DNA from: Clostridia bacterium
GTDB lineage: Bacteria > Bacillota_E > SLMV01 > PUMD01
Assembly: GCA_003562655.1 (NCBI GenBank)
Contig: PWUC01000154.1
Coordinates: 1 to 18,417 of the forward strand
Direction of reading: 5' to 3'
DNA length: 18,417 nt
The translations under genes were made by a program, and so were the position numbers. This document shows, one piece after another, positions 1 to 8,375 of this stretch (positions are counted from its first letter, which is position 1; each line of letters begins with the position of its first letter). The notes under the pieces are model-generated. The model was not told the origin of the DNA and made no database searches. It saw only the letters and a program-made list of their open reading frames with translations.

Positions 1-41
1 CCCAGGGGCAGCCGAGCATGGTACGCAAAGGGAGGTGTGAG

Positions 42-491
42 ATGCCCAGACCGCTGAAGCGAAGAACTGTGGAGCGATTGCCGGCACATGACTGCTTCAA
101 ACCCGCGGGCGTTCCGATGGCCGAACTCGATGAGGTCCGGCTGAGCATCGATGAGCTGGAGTCCATACGGCTCAAGGACCTGGAGGGCCTCGATCATGAG
201 ACATGTGCCGAGAGGATGCAGGTTTCCCGCCCGACATTTCACCGGATACTCAGCTCGGCTCATGAGAAGGTGGCTTCCGCTCTGACTGAGGGCAAGGCAG
301 TGAGAATCGAGGGAGGCAGCTTCCGTCTCATGGGGCGCCACCTGTGCCGGGAATGCGGCAACACCTGGCGGAAAGGCGCCGACGAGACCTCCGGTGTCCT
401 GTGTTCACAGTGCGGCAGTGAGGATGTGGTGCGCGCTGCCCCAGGTGGCCGCCGTCGCCGTCGCCGACGGGGGCGCTGTGGACGGGGGTGA
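42..491 (+). CDS. DUF134-family HTH protein with C-terminal zinc ribbon
   Basis: This 149-residue protein is a DUF134 (UPF0251) family member, a small presumed DNA-binding protein of unknown target. It opens with the family signature MPRPLKRR and continues through FKPAGVP (about residues 22-28). A helix-turn-helix follows at about residues 38-75, including LDELESIRLKDLEGL and then MQVSRPTFHRIL. A CxxC...CxxC zinc ribbon lies at about residues 104-127 (CREC and CSQC). The last residues are a low-complexity Arg/Gly tail (RRRRRRRGRCGRG) encoded by a CGCCGT-like repeat near 450-470; such tails vary in the family, and this one may add non-specific nucleic-acid affinity. The ATG at 42 is chosen because GGGAGGTG lies a few bases upstream and the protein then begins with the family's normal MPRP. 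An upstream ATG at 18 has no such support. The gene converges on splB. Family assignment is confident; function is not known. Confidence 0.9.
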   Translation: MPRPLKRRTVERLPAHDCFKPAGVPMAELDEVRLSIDELESIRLKDLEGLDHETCAERMQVSRPTFHRILSSAHEKVASALTEGKAVRIEGGSFRLMGRHLCRECGNTWRKGADETSGVLCSQCGSEDVVRAAPGGRRRRRRRGRCGRG

Positions 492-539
492 ACGGGCTCT
501 CGGGAGCTGAGAGGGTGGAACTTTTCTCTCACTGCCATC

Positions 540-558
540 TGGTGGTGCAGCACCACCA
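540..558. terminator. Perfect 9-bp palindrome between convergent genes, possible bidirectional terminator
   Basis: TGGTGGTGC and GCACCACCA form a perfect inverted repeat around one central base. It directly abuts the splB stop codon (559-561 on the minus strand) and lies about 50 bases after the DUF134 stop. Its position between two convergent 3' ends suggests a shared terminator or mRNA-end stabiliser. No clean T-tract follows on either strand, so intrinsic termination is not certain. A second, weaker CTCTC/GAGAG pairing sits at about 498-535. Confidence 0.45.
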
Positions 559-1572
559 TCACACGAAGTACTCCACTGAGGCATCGGGCAGCAGCTTGTG
601 AATGCTCTCTCTGAACCATTCCTCGACCTGCTGCATCACCGGGCGGGTGTAGACATATTTTCCATATCCGAACTGACCGTATCGGTACTGCCGACACTCG
701 TCGTCCATGTCCAGATCGGTGCCGGGGAACACCTCGAGTATCTGTTTCCGGGCGGATTCGGTGTACCGGTGGGTTATGAGTTCTGCGGTGAAGGGACCGG
801 GCACCTGGTCGCCCAGTGTCTCCAACATCGTCCGGTAGTTCTGCTGCCAGTCCCTTTCGACCATGATGGGAGCGATGAGAAAGCCCAGGGGATAGCCCGC
901 GGCCTGCACCTTGCGTGCAGCGTCGAGGCGCTGATGAAGGGAGGGGGTCCGGTGCTCAAAACGCCTGATGACGTCCTCGGTGTTGATGCTGAACCGGAAA
1001 TGGGTGCGGCCCGCGTGCTCGACGTCCAGGAGGGGACCCACCCCGGTGTACTTGGTGACGAAGCGGAATCGGGCCGAGGGAGTCGCAGCTGCGAACTCCA
1101 CTGCCCGGGCCAACGAACCGGTATATCTTTCGACGGGAAGGGGGTCCGAGGTCGCAGAACCCTCGAAGGATGTTTCCGCCGGCCGGCGCTCATCTACATA
1201 CCGGCCCGCCCTGTCCAGGATCTCTTCGGTGTTCACATAGACTCTCACGTAGGGTTTCTTGCCGAAACGGGTGTTGAGGTAGCAGTACTGACACATGCCT
1301 GGACAGCCCGTGACCAGGGGCAGCTGGTAGTGGGCAGAGGGTCTGCACGGCTGAAACTGCAGGGATTCCTTGATTCCCACGACCAGGGTTCCCTTTCCCT
1401 CGCGGTAGGCCTGCTGCGCAGTGGCACCCGGAATGCCGGTGACCCGGTTGTGGGATCCCGTACTCCTTATGTCGGTGATCCCCTCCTCCCGCAGACGGTC
1501 CAGGATTCTTCTGCCCCGGGGGTGTTCAAGGGCCTCTTCTTCGAAGTAGACTCTTCGCGGCACAAATTCCAT
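559..1572 (-). CDS. splB: Spore photoproduct lyase family radical SAM protein
   Basis: SplB repairs the UV-induced thymine dimer of spore DNA (5-thyminyl-5,6-dihydrothymine) using a radical SAM [4Fe-4S] cluster. The 337-residue protein matches the family in length and layout. VYFEEEALEHPRG is at about residues 8-20, SHNRVTGIPG at about 40-49 and CRPSAHYQLPLVTGC at 76-90. The cluster motif CxxxCxxC is Cys90/Cys94/Cys97 (CPGMCQYC), followed by YLNT. FEGSATSD at 136-143 is where well-studied Bacillus/Geobacillus enzymes have FEAACTSD, so the H-atom donor Cys is Ala140 here. Cys76 is the only nearby alternative thiol. The start at 1572 gives the standard N-terminus; a GTG ten codons upstream has no ribosome site. 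The gene is divergent from the peptidase gene and convergent with the DUF134 gene. Homologues without the canonical Cys may use another thiol or have other substrates, so the exact activity is inferred. Confidence 0.9.
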   Translation of the reverse strand: MEFVPRRVYFEEEALEHPRGRRILDRLREEGITDIRSTGSHNRVTGIPGATAQQAYREGKGTLVVGIKESLQFQPCRPSAHYQLPLVTGCPGMCQYCYLNTRFGKKPYVRVYVNTEEILDRAGRYVDERRPAETSFEGSATSDPLPVERYTGSLARAVEFAAATPSARFRFVTKYTGVGPLLDVEHAGRTHFRFSINTEDVIRRFEHRTPSLHQRLDAARKVQAAGYPLGFLIAPIMVERDWQQNYRTMLETLGDQVPGPFTAELITHRYTESARKQILEVFPGTDLDMDDECRQYRYGQFGYGKYVYTRPVMQQVEEWFRESIHKLLPDASVEYFV

Positions 1573-1683
1573 GTCACACGCCCCGTTGACTATCGTGCCC
1601 ACTGAGGCCGGCGGTATGAGGTTCTGCCCACGGCCCTTGCAGGTAATTGTCCCGCTGTGTCAAAAGAGACCGTATCGGGGCAT

Positions 1684-1714
1684 CCCCGCGACAGGTGGGG
1701 ATTCCCCCGCGACA
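1684..1714. promoter_or_regulatory. Tandem 10-bp direct repeat upstream of the M14 peptidase gene, possible operator
   Basis: CCCCGCGACA occurs at 1684-1693 and again at 1705-1714, exactly 21 bp apart (two helical turns). The palindrome GGGGATTCCCC lies between and overlaps the second copy. The block ends 20 bp before the peptidase ATG, within the divergent splB-peptidase intergenic region. This geometry fits a regulator binding two adjacent sites on one DNA face. No protein can be assigned, and I could not place a convincing -35/-10 pair around it. Confidence 0.35.
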
Positions 1715-1733
1715 ATGGAAGGGAAGATGTTCT

Positions 1734-4271
1734 ATGAATTTGCTGACATCGCCTGAGGAGCATTTTGGCTATCAACTGGGGAGTGATCGGAAGATCGCCC
1801 GCTGGGACGACATAGTGGACTACTTCTACCGCCTGGAGTCTGAGTCTAACCGGATGAAGGTCATCAACATGGGGGAGACGACGGAGGGGAATCCCTTTCT
1901 TCTGACCATCATCTCCTCGCCTGATAATCTGGCGAACCTGGATCATCTGCGCCGGATCAACGCCCGGATCAGTGATCCGGAGGGACTTACAGAGGAGGCG
2001 GTACAGGAACTGACCAGGGAGGGCAGGGCCGTCGTATGCCAGACCATGAGCATGCATGCAACGGAGATCGGCGGCACACAGATGGCCCCGGAACTGGCCC
2101 ACGACCTTCTGTCTGACAGCTCTGAGGATACCCTGCGAATACTGGAGAATGTCATCTTCCTCATGGTGCCCTGCTTCAACCCCGATGGGCAGCTGATGGT
2201 TGCCGACTGGTACGAGAAGTACCTGGGCACGGAATACGAGGGCTGCCGTCTGCCGCAGCTCTATCACAAGTACGCCGGGCACGACAACAACCGCGATGCT
2301 TTCATGCTCAACATACCCGAGTCCCAATACGTGGGTCAGATCCTGTTCCGGCAGTGGAAACCCCAGGCATACCAGGATCATCACCACATGGGCAGCTACG
2401 GGGCCCGGTTCTATGTGGCTCCCTACTGTGACCCCATCCATCCCAACGCGGATCCGCTGATCTGGCGGGAGCATTCATGGTTGGGGGCCTACATGGCCTA
2501 TAAGCTGGAGGAGCACGGCAAGAAGGGAATCCTCAATGCAGCCCAGTTCCCCGGCTGGGGGCACCTGGGTTTTCACTGGATCACGGCGCATCACAACATC
2601 GCCGGGATGTTGACTGAGTCCGCCAGCGCAAAGCTGGCCTCTCCGATGTACATCCATCCCGGTCAGCTCAGGGGTGCGAGTCCCAGGACCATGCCCGATT
2701 ACGAGGCCCAGACAAATTTCCCCAACCCCTGGGAGGGCGGTTGGTGGCGTCTTCGGGACATAGTGGAGCAGAAGAAGATCTCCGCCTGGGCCCTGCTGGA
2801 CCTGTGCGCTCATTACCGGGAGACGGTCCTTTACAATGCCTACCTCAAGGCCAGGCGTCAGACTGAACGTGCGCGGGAGTCGGATCTGTACGCTTACGTC
2901 ATCGATGACCGGCAGCATGACCCACTGACCAGGGACAAGCTCGTTCAGATACTGTTGAACCAGGGGATCGAGGTGAAGAGAAGCGAGAACGCCTTTGAGG
3001 CCGGGGGACGGGTCTATCCAGGGGGTACCTACGTCGTACTGCTGGCCCAACCGAAGATGGGCCTGATCAGGACGCTGCTGGGCAGAACCATCTACCCGGA
3101 CAGCTACTGGACGCGCCAGCCCGACGGATCACCTGTGGTCTTTGACACGGCATCGGACACCGTCGCCGAGTACATGGGGGTGACGGTGACCCCGGTGGAG
3201 GGCGAATTTGAGGGTGAATTTGCCGCCGTGCCCCGCGTCCGCCCCGCGGGTGCAGAGGTGTTCTCCTCCTCCTGCGGCTGCATCTTCGACGGACGGCTGA
3301 ATGACGCCTACGCGGCAGTCAACTGCCTACTGCGGGACGACCGGCAGGTCTTCAGGACGGAAGAACCCCTGGAGGTTCAGGGGGTGACCTTCCCCCGCGG
3401 TTCCTTCGTGGTCACTGCTGGGGACGGGATGGACGAGGTCCTGGACGGGATCGCTGCGGATCTTGGTGTATCCTTCTATGGGCTTCCCTCGGAGCCTGAT
3501 GTGGCCATGGAGGCGGTGAAGTCCCGTCGCATCGGCATATACCAACGGTACTGGGGCGGGAATGCCGACGAGGGATGGACCCGCTTTGTGTTCGATGAGT
3601 TTGGATTTCCCTACACAACGCTCATGGATGATGACATCAGGGAGGGATCGCTGAGCGATCGGTTTGACGTGATCATCATACCGAGTGACCCTGAGTACAT
3701 GATTGTGGACGTAAAGAGGGCCGGAAACGAGGCCAGGGCGCGTCACCTGAAGTGGTTCGCGGAGACGGTTCCGCCAGAATACCGCAGCGGCATGGGTGAG
3801 GAGGGAGTGAAAGCCCTCGGGGAGTTTGTGCGGACCGGGGGAAGACTCATTGCCCTTGACCAGGCGTGGTCGGTGGCAGCCGAAGCCTGTGACCTCAGGC
3901 TGGAGAATGCTGTGGCCGGCATGAAACCGAAGGAGTACTACACGCACGGATCCACCCTGCACTGCGAGGTTGATTCTGTTCATCCCCTGGGGTATGGGAT
4001 GCCAGAGGATTCCCTGGTGTTCAGCTGGGACAGTGCTGCCTTCGAGATTCACGAGCCGATCCATGCGGAGAAGTACCAGGTGATTGCGAGGTATCCCCGG
4101 GAGAACCTGTTGCAGAGCGGCAGACTCGTCGGGGAGGACAAGATTGCCCGCAGGGCGGCCATGCTGTGTGTCAGCAAGGATGAGGGGGATGTGGTGCTGA
4201 TCGGCTTTCGGTGTCAGCACCGGGCGCAGACCCACGGAACCTACAAGCTCCTGTTCAACTGTCTGCTGTAG
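1734..4271 (+). CDS. Large M14-family zinc carboxypeptidase-like protein
   Basis: This 845-residue protein has an N-terminal M14 metallocarboxypeptidase domain (about residues 20-350). Visible active-site elements are MHATEIGG, giving zinc ligands His108 and Glu111; the family's NPDG at 149-152; HDNNRD at 183-188; DHHHMG at 215-220, giving the third ligand His217; and LTES with the probable catalytic Glu295. These spacings resemble carboxypeptidase A. The C-terminal half has a region (about 598-760) that looks like a class I glutamine-amidotransferase-like fold, as in other very large M14 proteins. I see no signal peptide or membrane segment, so it is probably cytoplasmic, unlike many long M14 homologues. 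The ATG at 1734 follows GGAAGGGAAG at good spacing; the frame stays open upstream but without support. It ends in TAG. Substrate is unknown; peptide or modified amino-acid hydrolysis is the family-level expectation. Confidence 0.85.
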   Translation: MNLLTSPEEHFGYQLGSDRKIARWDDIVDYFYRLESESNRMKVINMGETTEGNPFLLTIISSPDNLANLDHLRRINARISDPEGLTEEAVQELTREGRAVVCQTMSMHATEIGGTQMAPELAHDLLSDSSEDTLRILENVIFLMVPCFNPDGQLMVADWYEKYLGTEYEGCRLPQLYHKYAGHDNNRDAFMLNIPESQYVGQILFRQWKPQAYQDHHHMGSYGARFYVAPYCDPIHPNADPLIWREHSWLGAYMAYKLEEHGKKGILNAAQFPGWGHLGFHWITAHHNIAGMLTESASAKLASPMYIHPGQLRGASPRTMPDYEAQTNFPNPWEGGWWRLRDIVEQKKISAWALLDLCAHYRETVLYNAYLKARRQTERARESDLYAYVIDDRQHDPLTRDKLVQILLNQGIEVKRSENAFEAGGRVYPGGTYVVLLAQPKMGLIRTLLGRTIYPDSYWTRQPDGSPVVFDTASDTVAEYMGVTVTPVEGEFEGEFAAVPRVRPAGAEVFSSSCGCIFDGRLNDAYAAVNCLLRDDRQVFRTEEPLEVQGVTFPRGSFVVTAGDGMDEVLDGIAADLGVSFYGLPSEPDVAMEAVKSRRIGIYQRYWGGNADEGWTRFVFDEFGFPYTTLMDDDIREGSLSDRFDVIIIPSDPEYMIVDVKRAGNEARARHLKWFAETVPPEYRSGMGEEGVKALGEFVRTGGRLIALDQAWSVAAEACDLRLENAVAGMKPKEYYTHGSTLHCEVDSVHPLGYGMPEDSLVFSWDSAAFEIHEPIHAEKYQVIARYPRENLLQSGRLVGEDKIARRAAMLCVSKDEGDVVLIGFRCQHRAQTHGTYKLLFNCLL

Positions 4272-4354
4272 GGATCGTTGTCTGCCCTGGAAATGGGCGC
4301 AGGTGGAGGTCGCTGCACCGGATCATCCTCGGGTTGCAATGGAATTCGCCAGGC

Positions 4355-4380
4355 AGCCGGACGCTTGAGCGGGTCCGGCT
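4355..4380 (+). terminator. Perfect 8-bp hairpin downstream of the peptidase gene
   Basis: AGCCGGAC (4355-4362) pairs perfectly with GTCCGGCT (4373-4380). Two further GC pairs are possible inside the loop. It lies about 85 bases after the peptidase stop. No T-run follows, so it may be a pause or Rho-assisted terminator rather than a classical intrinsic one. Confidence 0.4.
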
Positions 4381-4520
4381 GTCCTCTGGACCGACAGCTG
4401 CGATTGACAGGTCCTGCGGCCCGGGGATCCGGAAGATGCCCCGGTTTCTCAACTCGGAGTTTCCCGGTCTGGCCCGGGTGTTGTGACGGTTTCAGGCCCG
4501 GCAAACACGGGTGAGTCATT

Positions 4521-4536
4521 GGACCGAAAATGGTCC
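4521..4536. promoter_or_regulatory. GGACC/GGTCC palindrome upstream of the atp promoter
   Basis: GGACC (4521-4525) and GGTCC (4532-4536) flank an A-rich six-base spacer, ending 13 bp upstream of the predicted -35. Its position suits an operator or activator site for the atp operon. A short palindrome like this can occur by chance in GC-rich DNA. Confidence 0.25.
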
Positions 4537-4549
4537 GGGTCGAACCGAA

Positions 4550-4579
4550 TTGCCGGTCGGAATTTCTCCCTGATATAAT
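4550..4579 (+). promoter_or_regulatory. Sigma-70-type promoter of the N-ATPase operon
   Basis: TTGCCG (4550-4555) is separated by 18 bp from a consensus TATAAT (4574-4579). A TGn extended -10 precedes the -10 directly (TGATATAAT). Transcription would begin near 4586, leaving a leader of roughly 95 nt before the atpD ATG. It is the best promoter match I saw upstream of the operon. Confidence 0.65.
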
Positions 4580-4681
4580 GGGCCTGTGCCAGTCGCGGCT
4601 GCCAGGATGAGGACGAGCCTTTCGCTGTCACGATGTCGGACTACGGCAACCCACGCACCTCCACGACAGGGAGCAGTGATC

Positions 4682-6139
<1,458 letters not shown>

Positions 6140-6151
6140 AGGAGGTGCAGG

Positions 6152-6544
6152 GTGAAACTGAAAGTCTTGCTTCCGGCAGAGGTCTTGCTGGAAGAGGAAG
6201 TGAAGAAGGTCACCGCAGAGGCGAAAAACGGCTCATTCACCCTGCTTCCCCGCCACATTGATTTTGTGACCGCCCTGGTTCCCGGCATCGTCTCCTACGT
6301 AATGCCCGCCGGCCGGGAACACTTTCTTGCCCTTGATGAAGGCATTCTGGTCAAACAGGGCGACTGGGTCTACATCTCTTCGCCCCAGGGCGTGCTCGGG
6401 GACGACCTGGGGCACCTGCAGGATCTGGTCGAGAACCAGCTGAAGGTCCTCACTGAGGGCGAGAGAAAGGCGCGGTTGGTGATGACCCGCCTCGAAGTTG
6501 ACACCCTGCGGCGCTTCACTCGCCTGGGAGGAGAGCGGTCATGA
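6152..6544 (+). CDS. atpC: N-type ATPase subunit epsilon
   Basis: This 130-residue protein is the epsilon subunit, part of the central rotor stalk. The N-terminal beta-sandwich is recognisable: MKLKVLLPAEVLLEEEV, then the GSFTLLPRHIDFVTALVPG block (about residues 27-46), where epsilon subunits carry the G-x-F-x-x-L-P-x-H-x-D motif. The short C-terminal part (about 88-125) is helical and charged. The start is GTG at 6152, chosen because AGAGGAGGTG overlaps the atpD stop at ideal spacing. Its stop overlaps the atpQ start as ATGA at 6541-6544, indicating translational coupling. In N-type operons atpC follows atpD directly, as here. Confidence 0.93.
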   Translation: MKLKVLLPAEVLLEEEVKKVTAEAKNGSFTLLPRHIDFVTALVPGIVSYVMPAGREHFLALDEGILVKQGDWVYISSPQGVLGDDLGHLQDLVENQLKVLTEGERKARLVMTRLEVDTLRRFTRLGGERS

Positions 6545-6870
6545 GCGGCAGGGACGAAGATCGGGAACGGGAGGGAAGAGATGAAGATCTTCCCGGAACC
6601 GTCGGCAGGAAGGCGCACCGACGCATCCGGGCCCGCCGCACCCGCGACCGCGGCGTGTGGTTTGGGATCGGCATGTTTGGGATGGTCGGCTGGACGGTGG
6701 CCCTCACCACCCTGATCGGCATCGTCGTCGGCATGTGGATGGACCGCACCTGGCCGGGCCCCTATTCCTGGACCCTGACGCTGTTTTTCATCGGCCTGAT
6801 TCTCGGCTGCGTGAATGCCTGGTATTGGGTCCGCCGGGAGAGTTACCTGGACGATGAAGAGGACGACTAG
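6541..6870 (+). CDS. atpQ: N-type ATPase membrane subunit AtpQ (AtpI/ATPase_gene1-like)
   Basis: This small 109-residue membrane protein occupies the atpQ position between atpC and atpR. The first 38 residues are highly charged (many Arg, Asp, Glu). Two hydrophobic helices follow, at about 40-66 (WFGIGMFGMVGWTVALTTLIG onward) and 75-97, ending in an acidic tail (DDEEDD). The helix 1 to helix 2 turn GMWMDRTWPGPYSW fits the AtpI/ATPase_gene1 family, thought to help c-ring assembly or cation handling; the precise role of AtpQ is not settled. Its ATG overlaps the atpC stop. It ends with TAG. A 184-base gap separates it from the likely atpR start, the longest gap in the operon. Confidence 0.88.
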   Translation: MSGRDEDREREGRDEDLPGTVGRKAHRRIRARRTRDRGVWFGIGMFGMVGWTVALTTLIGIVVGMWMDRTWPGPYSWTLTLFFIGLILGCVNAWYWVRRESYLDDEEDD

Positions 6871-7054
6871 GACTGAGGAGCGACCGTCACCGCGTCCCAC
6901 CGTGGGCCATGCGACGGTACCGCGGGGTTGATGGCCATCACAGTAGGGGTTCGGCTGCGGCCCAGGCACCGCCAATCTGCCCGGCACCCGGCACATCATG
7001 AGGCGGAGAGGTTTGGTGGGGGCGCCCGGGGCCCGAGGGCAGAGACGAAAAGGC

Positions 7055-7351
7055 ATGAGGGAGGATACTGCGGGCTTGCATTGGGCATATATCGTTTTGT
7101 CGCTTATGGCCGGAGTGCTACTGGGCATGGTGTTTTTTGGCGGTCTCTGGTGGACGGTGCAGAGGATAGCGGGCAGCGAGCGGCCCCACCTGCTCCTTGC
7201 GGCCAGCCTCGCCCTGCGCGCGGCCATCGTCATGGGTGGCTTTTACCTACTGCTGATGGCCGGCTGGCATTATCTCCTGCCGGCGCTGATCGGTTTTCTC
7301 GCTGCCAGGACCCTCCTGACCCATCATCTGAAACCGGAGCGCGGGACATGA
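7055..7351 (+). CDS. atpR: N-type ATPase membrane subunit AtpR
   Basis: AtpR is a small membrane subunit diagnostic of N-type ATPases. From the ATG at 7055 the protein has 98 residues with three predicted membrane helices: about 9-31 (including GVLLGMVFFGGLWWTV), 42-63 and 65-85. The GLLxGxxFFGGLWWTV-like block is the family hallmark I recognise. The frame is open back to an ATG at 6998, but those 19 residues are Arg/Gly-rich and have no ribosome site. The site for 7055 (GAGGG or AAAAGG) is itself weak, so the start is uncertain. The stop overlaps the ribosome-binding region of atpB. Function is inferred from the conserved operon position; a role in c-ring assembly or in the motor has been suggested for the family. 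Confidence 0.85.
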   Translation: MREDTAGLHWAYIVLSLMAGVLLGMVFFGGLWWTVQRIAGSERPHLLLAASLALRAAIVMGGFYLLLMAGWHYLLPALIGFLAARTLLTHHLKPERGT

Positions 7352-7373
7352 AAGGAGGCTCGCTGAGACCTTG
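7351..7373 (+). promoter_or_regulatory. Ribosome site that fixes the TTG start of atpB
   Basis: AAAGGAGG (7351-7358) is an almost perfect anti-16S match, 12 bases before TTG at 7371. No ATG or GTG lies in the atpB frame nearby; the ATG at 7348 is in another frame, and the next in-frame Met is residue 29, inside the first membrane helix. The TTG start is therefore well supported. Confidence 0.75.
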
Positions 7374-8066
7374 ACCATCAACCCGGACGAGATCATCCTC
7401 TTCGAGTGGGGCCCACTCGTGATCAACGCCACCATCTTCTTCACCTGGCTGGTCATGCTCCTGTTGACCCTCGGGTCCTGGATGGTGACCCGGAGGCTGA
7501 CCAGCGAGGGGAGCCTCTCCCGCTGGCAGAACCTGCTCGAGGTGCTGGTAACGGGGATCAGGGACCAGATTCGCGAGGTGAGTCGCCAGGATCCGGGGCC
7601 GTATCTGGCCTTCGTAGGCACCCTCTTCATCTTCATTGCCATATCCAATGTCCTGGGCATGGTCCCCGGCTATATCCCCCCGACCAGTTCTCTGTCGACG
7701 ACGGCGGCCCTGGCCATCTGCGTCTTCATCGCCGTGCCGGTGTTTGGCATCGCCCAGCAGGGGGTCATGGACTACCTGAAGCAGTATGTACAGCCGACCT
7801 TCCTGATGCTGCCCTTCAACGTTATCGGTGAACTCAGCCGCACCCTGGCCCTGGCGGTCCGTCTGTACGGCAATATGATGAGCGGCACCATCATCGTCGC
7901 CATCCTGCTCACGATCACTCCGCTGATCTTCCCGGTGATCATGCAGGCCCTGGGGCTGCTCACCGGCCTGATCCAGGCGTATATTTTCGCCATCCTGGCC
8001 ATGGTCTACATTGCGTCGGCCAGCCGGGCGCACGAGGAACGAGAAAAGAGTAGAGGGGAGAGATGA
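7371..8066 (+). CDS. atpB: N-type ATPase subunit a
   Basis: Subunit a forms the stator half-channels beside the c-ring. The 231-residue sequence has about five to six membrane helices (roughly 18-39, 78-98, 108-126, 143-162, 172-192 and 196-218). The essential stator arginine is Arg164 in the helix LALAVRLYGNMMSG, preceded by GELSRT with Glu154. SNVLGMVPGY (92-101) is another family landmark. It starts with TTG (see the separate ribosome-site entry). The C-terminus is charged and short. The stop codon is separated by a single base from the atpE ATG. Its length is typical for N-type a subunits. Confidence 0.93.
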   Translation: MTINPDEIILFEWGPLVINATIFFTWLVMLLLTLGSWMVTRRLTSEGSLSRWQNLLEVLVTGIRDQIREVSRQDPGPYLAFVGTLFIFIAISNVLGMVPGYIPPTSSLSTTAALAICVFIAVPVFGIAQQGVMDYLKQYVQPTFLMLPFNVIGELSRTLALAVRLYGNMMSGTIIVAILLTITPLIFPVIMQALGLLTGLIQAYIFAILAMVYIASASRAHEEREKSRGER

Positions 8067-8067
8067 C

Positions 8068-8337
8068 ATGGACAACCTGACTCTGGTGGGCATCGTTTCC
8101 ATCGTCACCGCCGGGCTGACCATCGCCTTCGGTTCCCTCGGGCCGGCCCTCGGCCAGGGGCGTGCCGTCTCGCAGGCCCTGAGCTCCATAGCCCAGCAGC
8201 CCGATGAGGCCAACAACATCACTCGCACCCTCTTTGTCGGCCTCGCCATGATCGAATCGACGGCCATCTACTGTTTCGTGGTGACCATGATCCTGATTTT
8301 CGCCAACCCTTTCTGGAACTACCTGCTGCAGCAGTGA
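8068..8337 (+). CDS. atpE: N-type ATPase subunit c with Na+-site residues
   Basis: This 89-residue two-helix protein is the proteolipid that forms the rotor ring. Helix 1 (about 7-45) contains GSLGPALGQGRAV and the loop ends AQQPDEA. Helix 2 (about 53-82) contains GLAMIESTAIY. Compared with the Na+-binding c subunit of Ilyobacter tartaricus (Pro28, Gln32, Val63, Glu65, Ser66, Thr67, Tyr70), the equivalents here are Pro26, Gln30, Met61 (backbone), Glu63, Ser64, Thr65 and Tyr68. All side-chain ligands are kept. Na+ coupling is therefore predicted. The ATG at 8068 follows GAGGGGAGAG and lies one base after the atpB stop. The ring size cannot be read from sequence. Confidence 0.95.
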   Translation: MDNLTLVGIVSIVTAGLTIAFGSLGPALGQGRAVSQALSSIAQQPDEANNITRTLFVGLAMIESTAIYCFVVTMILIFANPFWNYLLQQ

Positions 8338-8375
8338 GCACGGGCACATGAAGCCTCTTACGGGGGATAAAGACG

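Larger units (their letters stand above)
4272..4549. other. Intergenic region before the atp operon, with no supported gene
   Basis: About 280 bases lie between the peptidase stop and the atp promoter. The short open frames here (60-90 codons) overlap one another on both strands and have no family signature or ribosome site. The region holds two inverted repeats, annotated separately. Confidence 0.6.

Noticed and set aside
598..1605. 335-codon + strand open frame opposite splB
   Set aside because: It is the antisense shadow of splB, which has clear radical SAM motifs; the + frame has no family signature.
3327..4235. 302-codon - strand open frame inside the peptidase gene
   Set aside because: GC-rich antisense shadow with His/Pro/Arg-rich composition and no motif. 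The same holds for the frames at 1590-2474 and 2475-3050 on the minus strand.
6998..7054. Upstream ATG for atpR adding 19 residues
   Set aside because: The extra residues are Arg/Gly-rich with no ribosome site, and the family N-terminus fits better from 7055.
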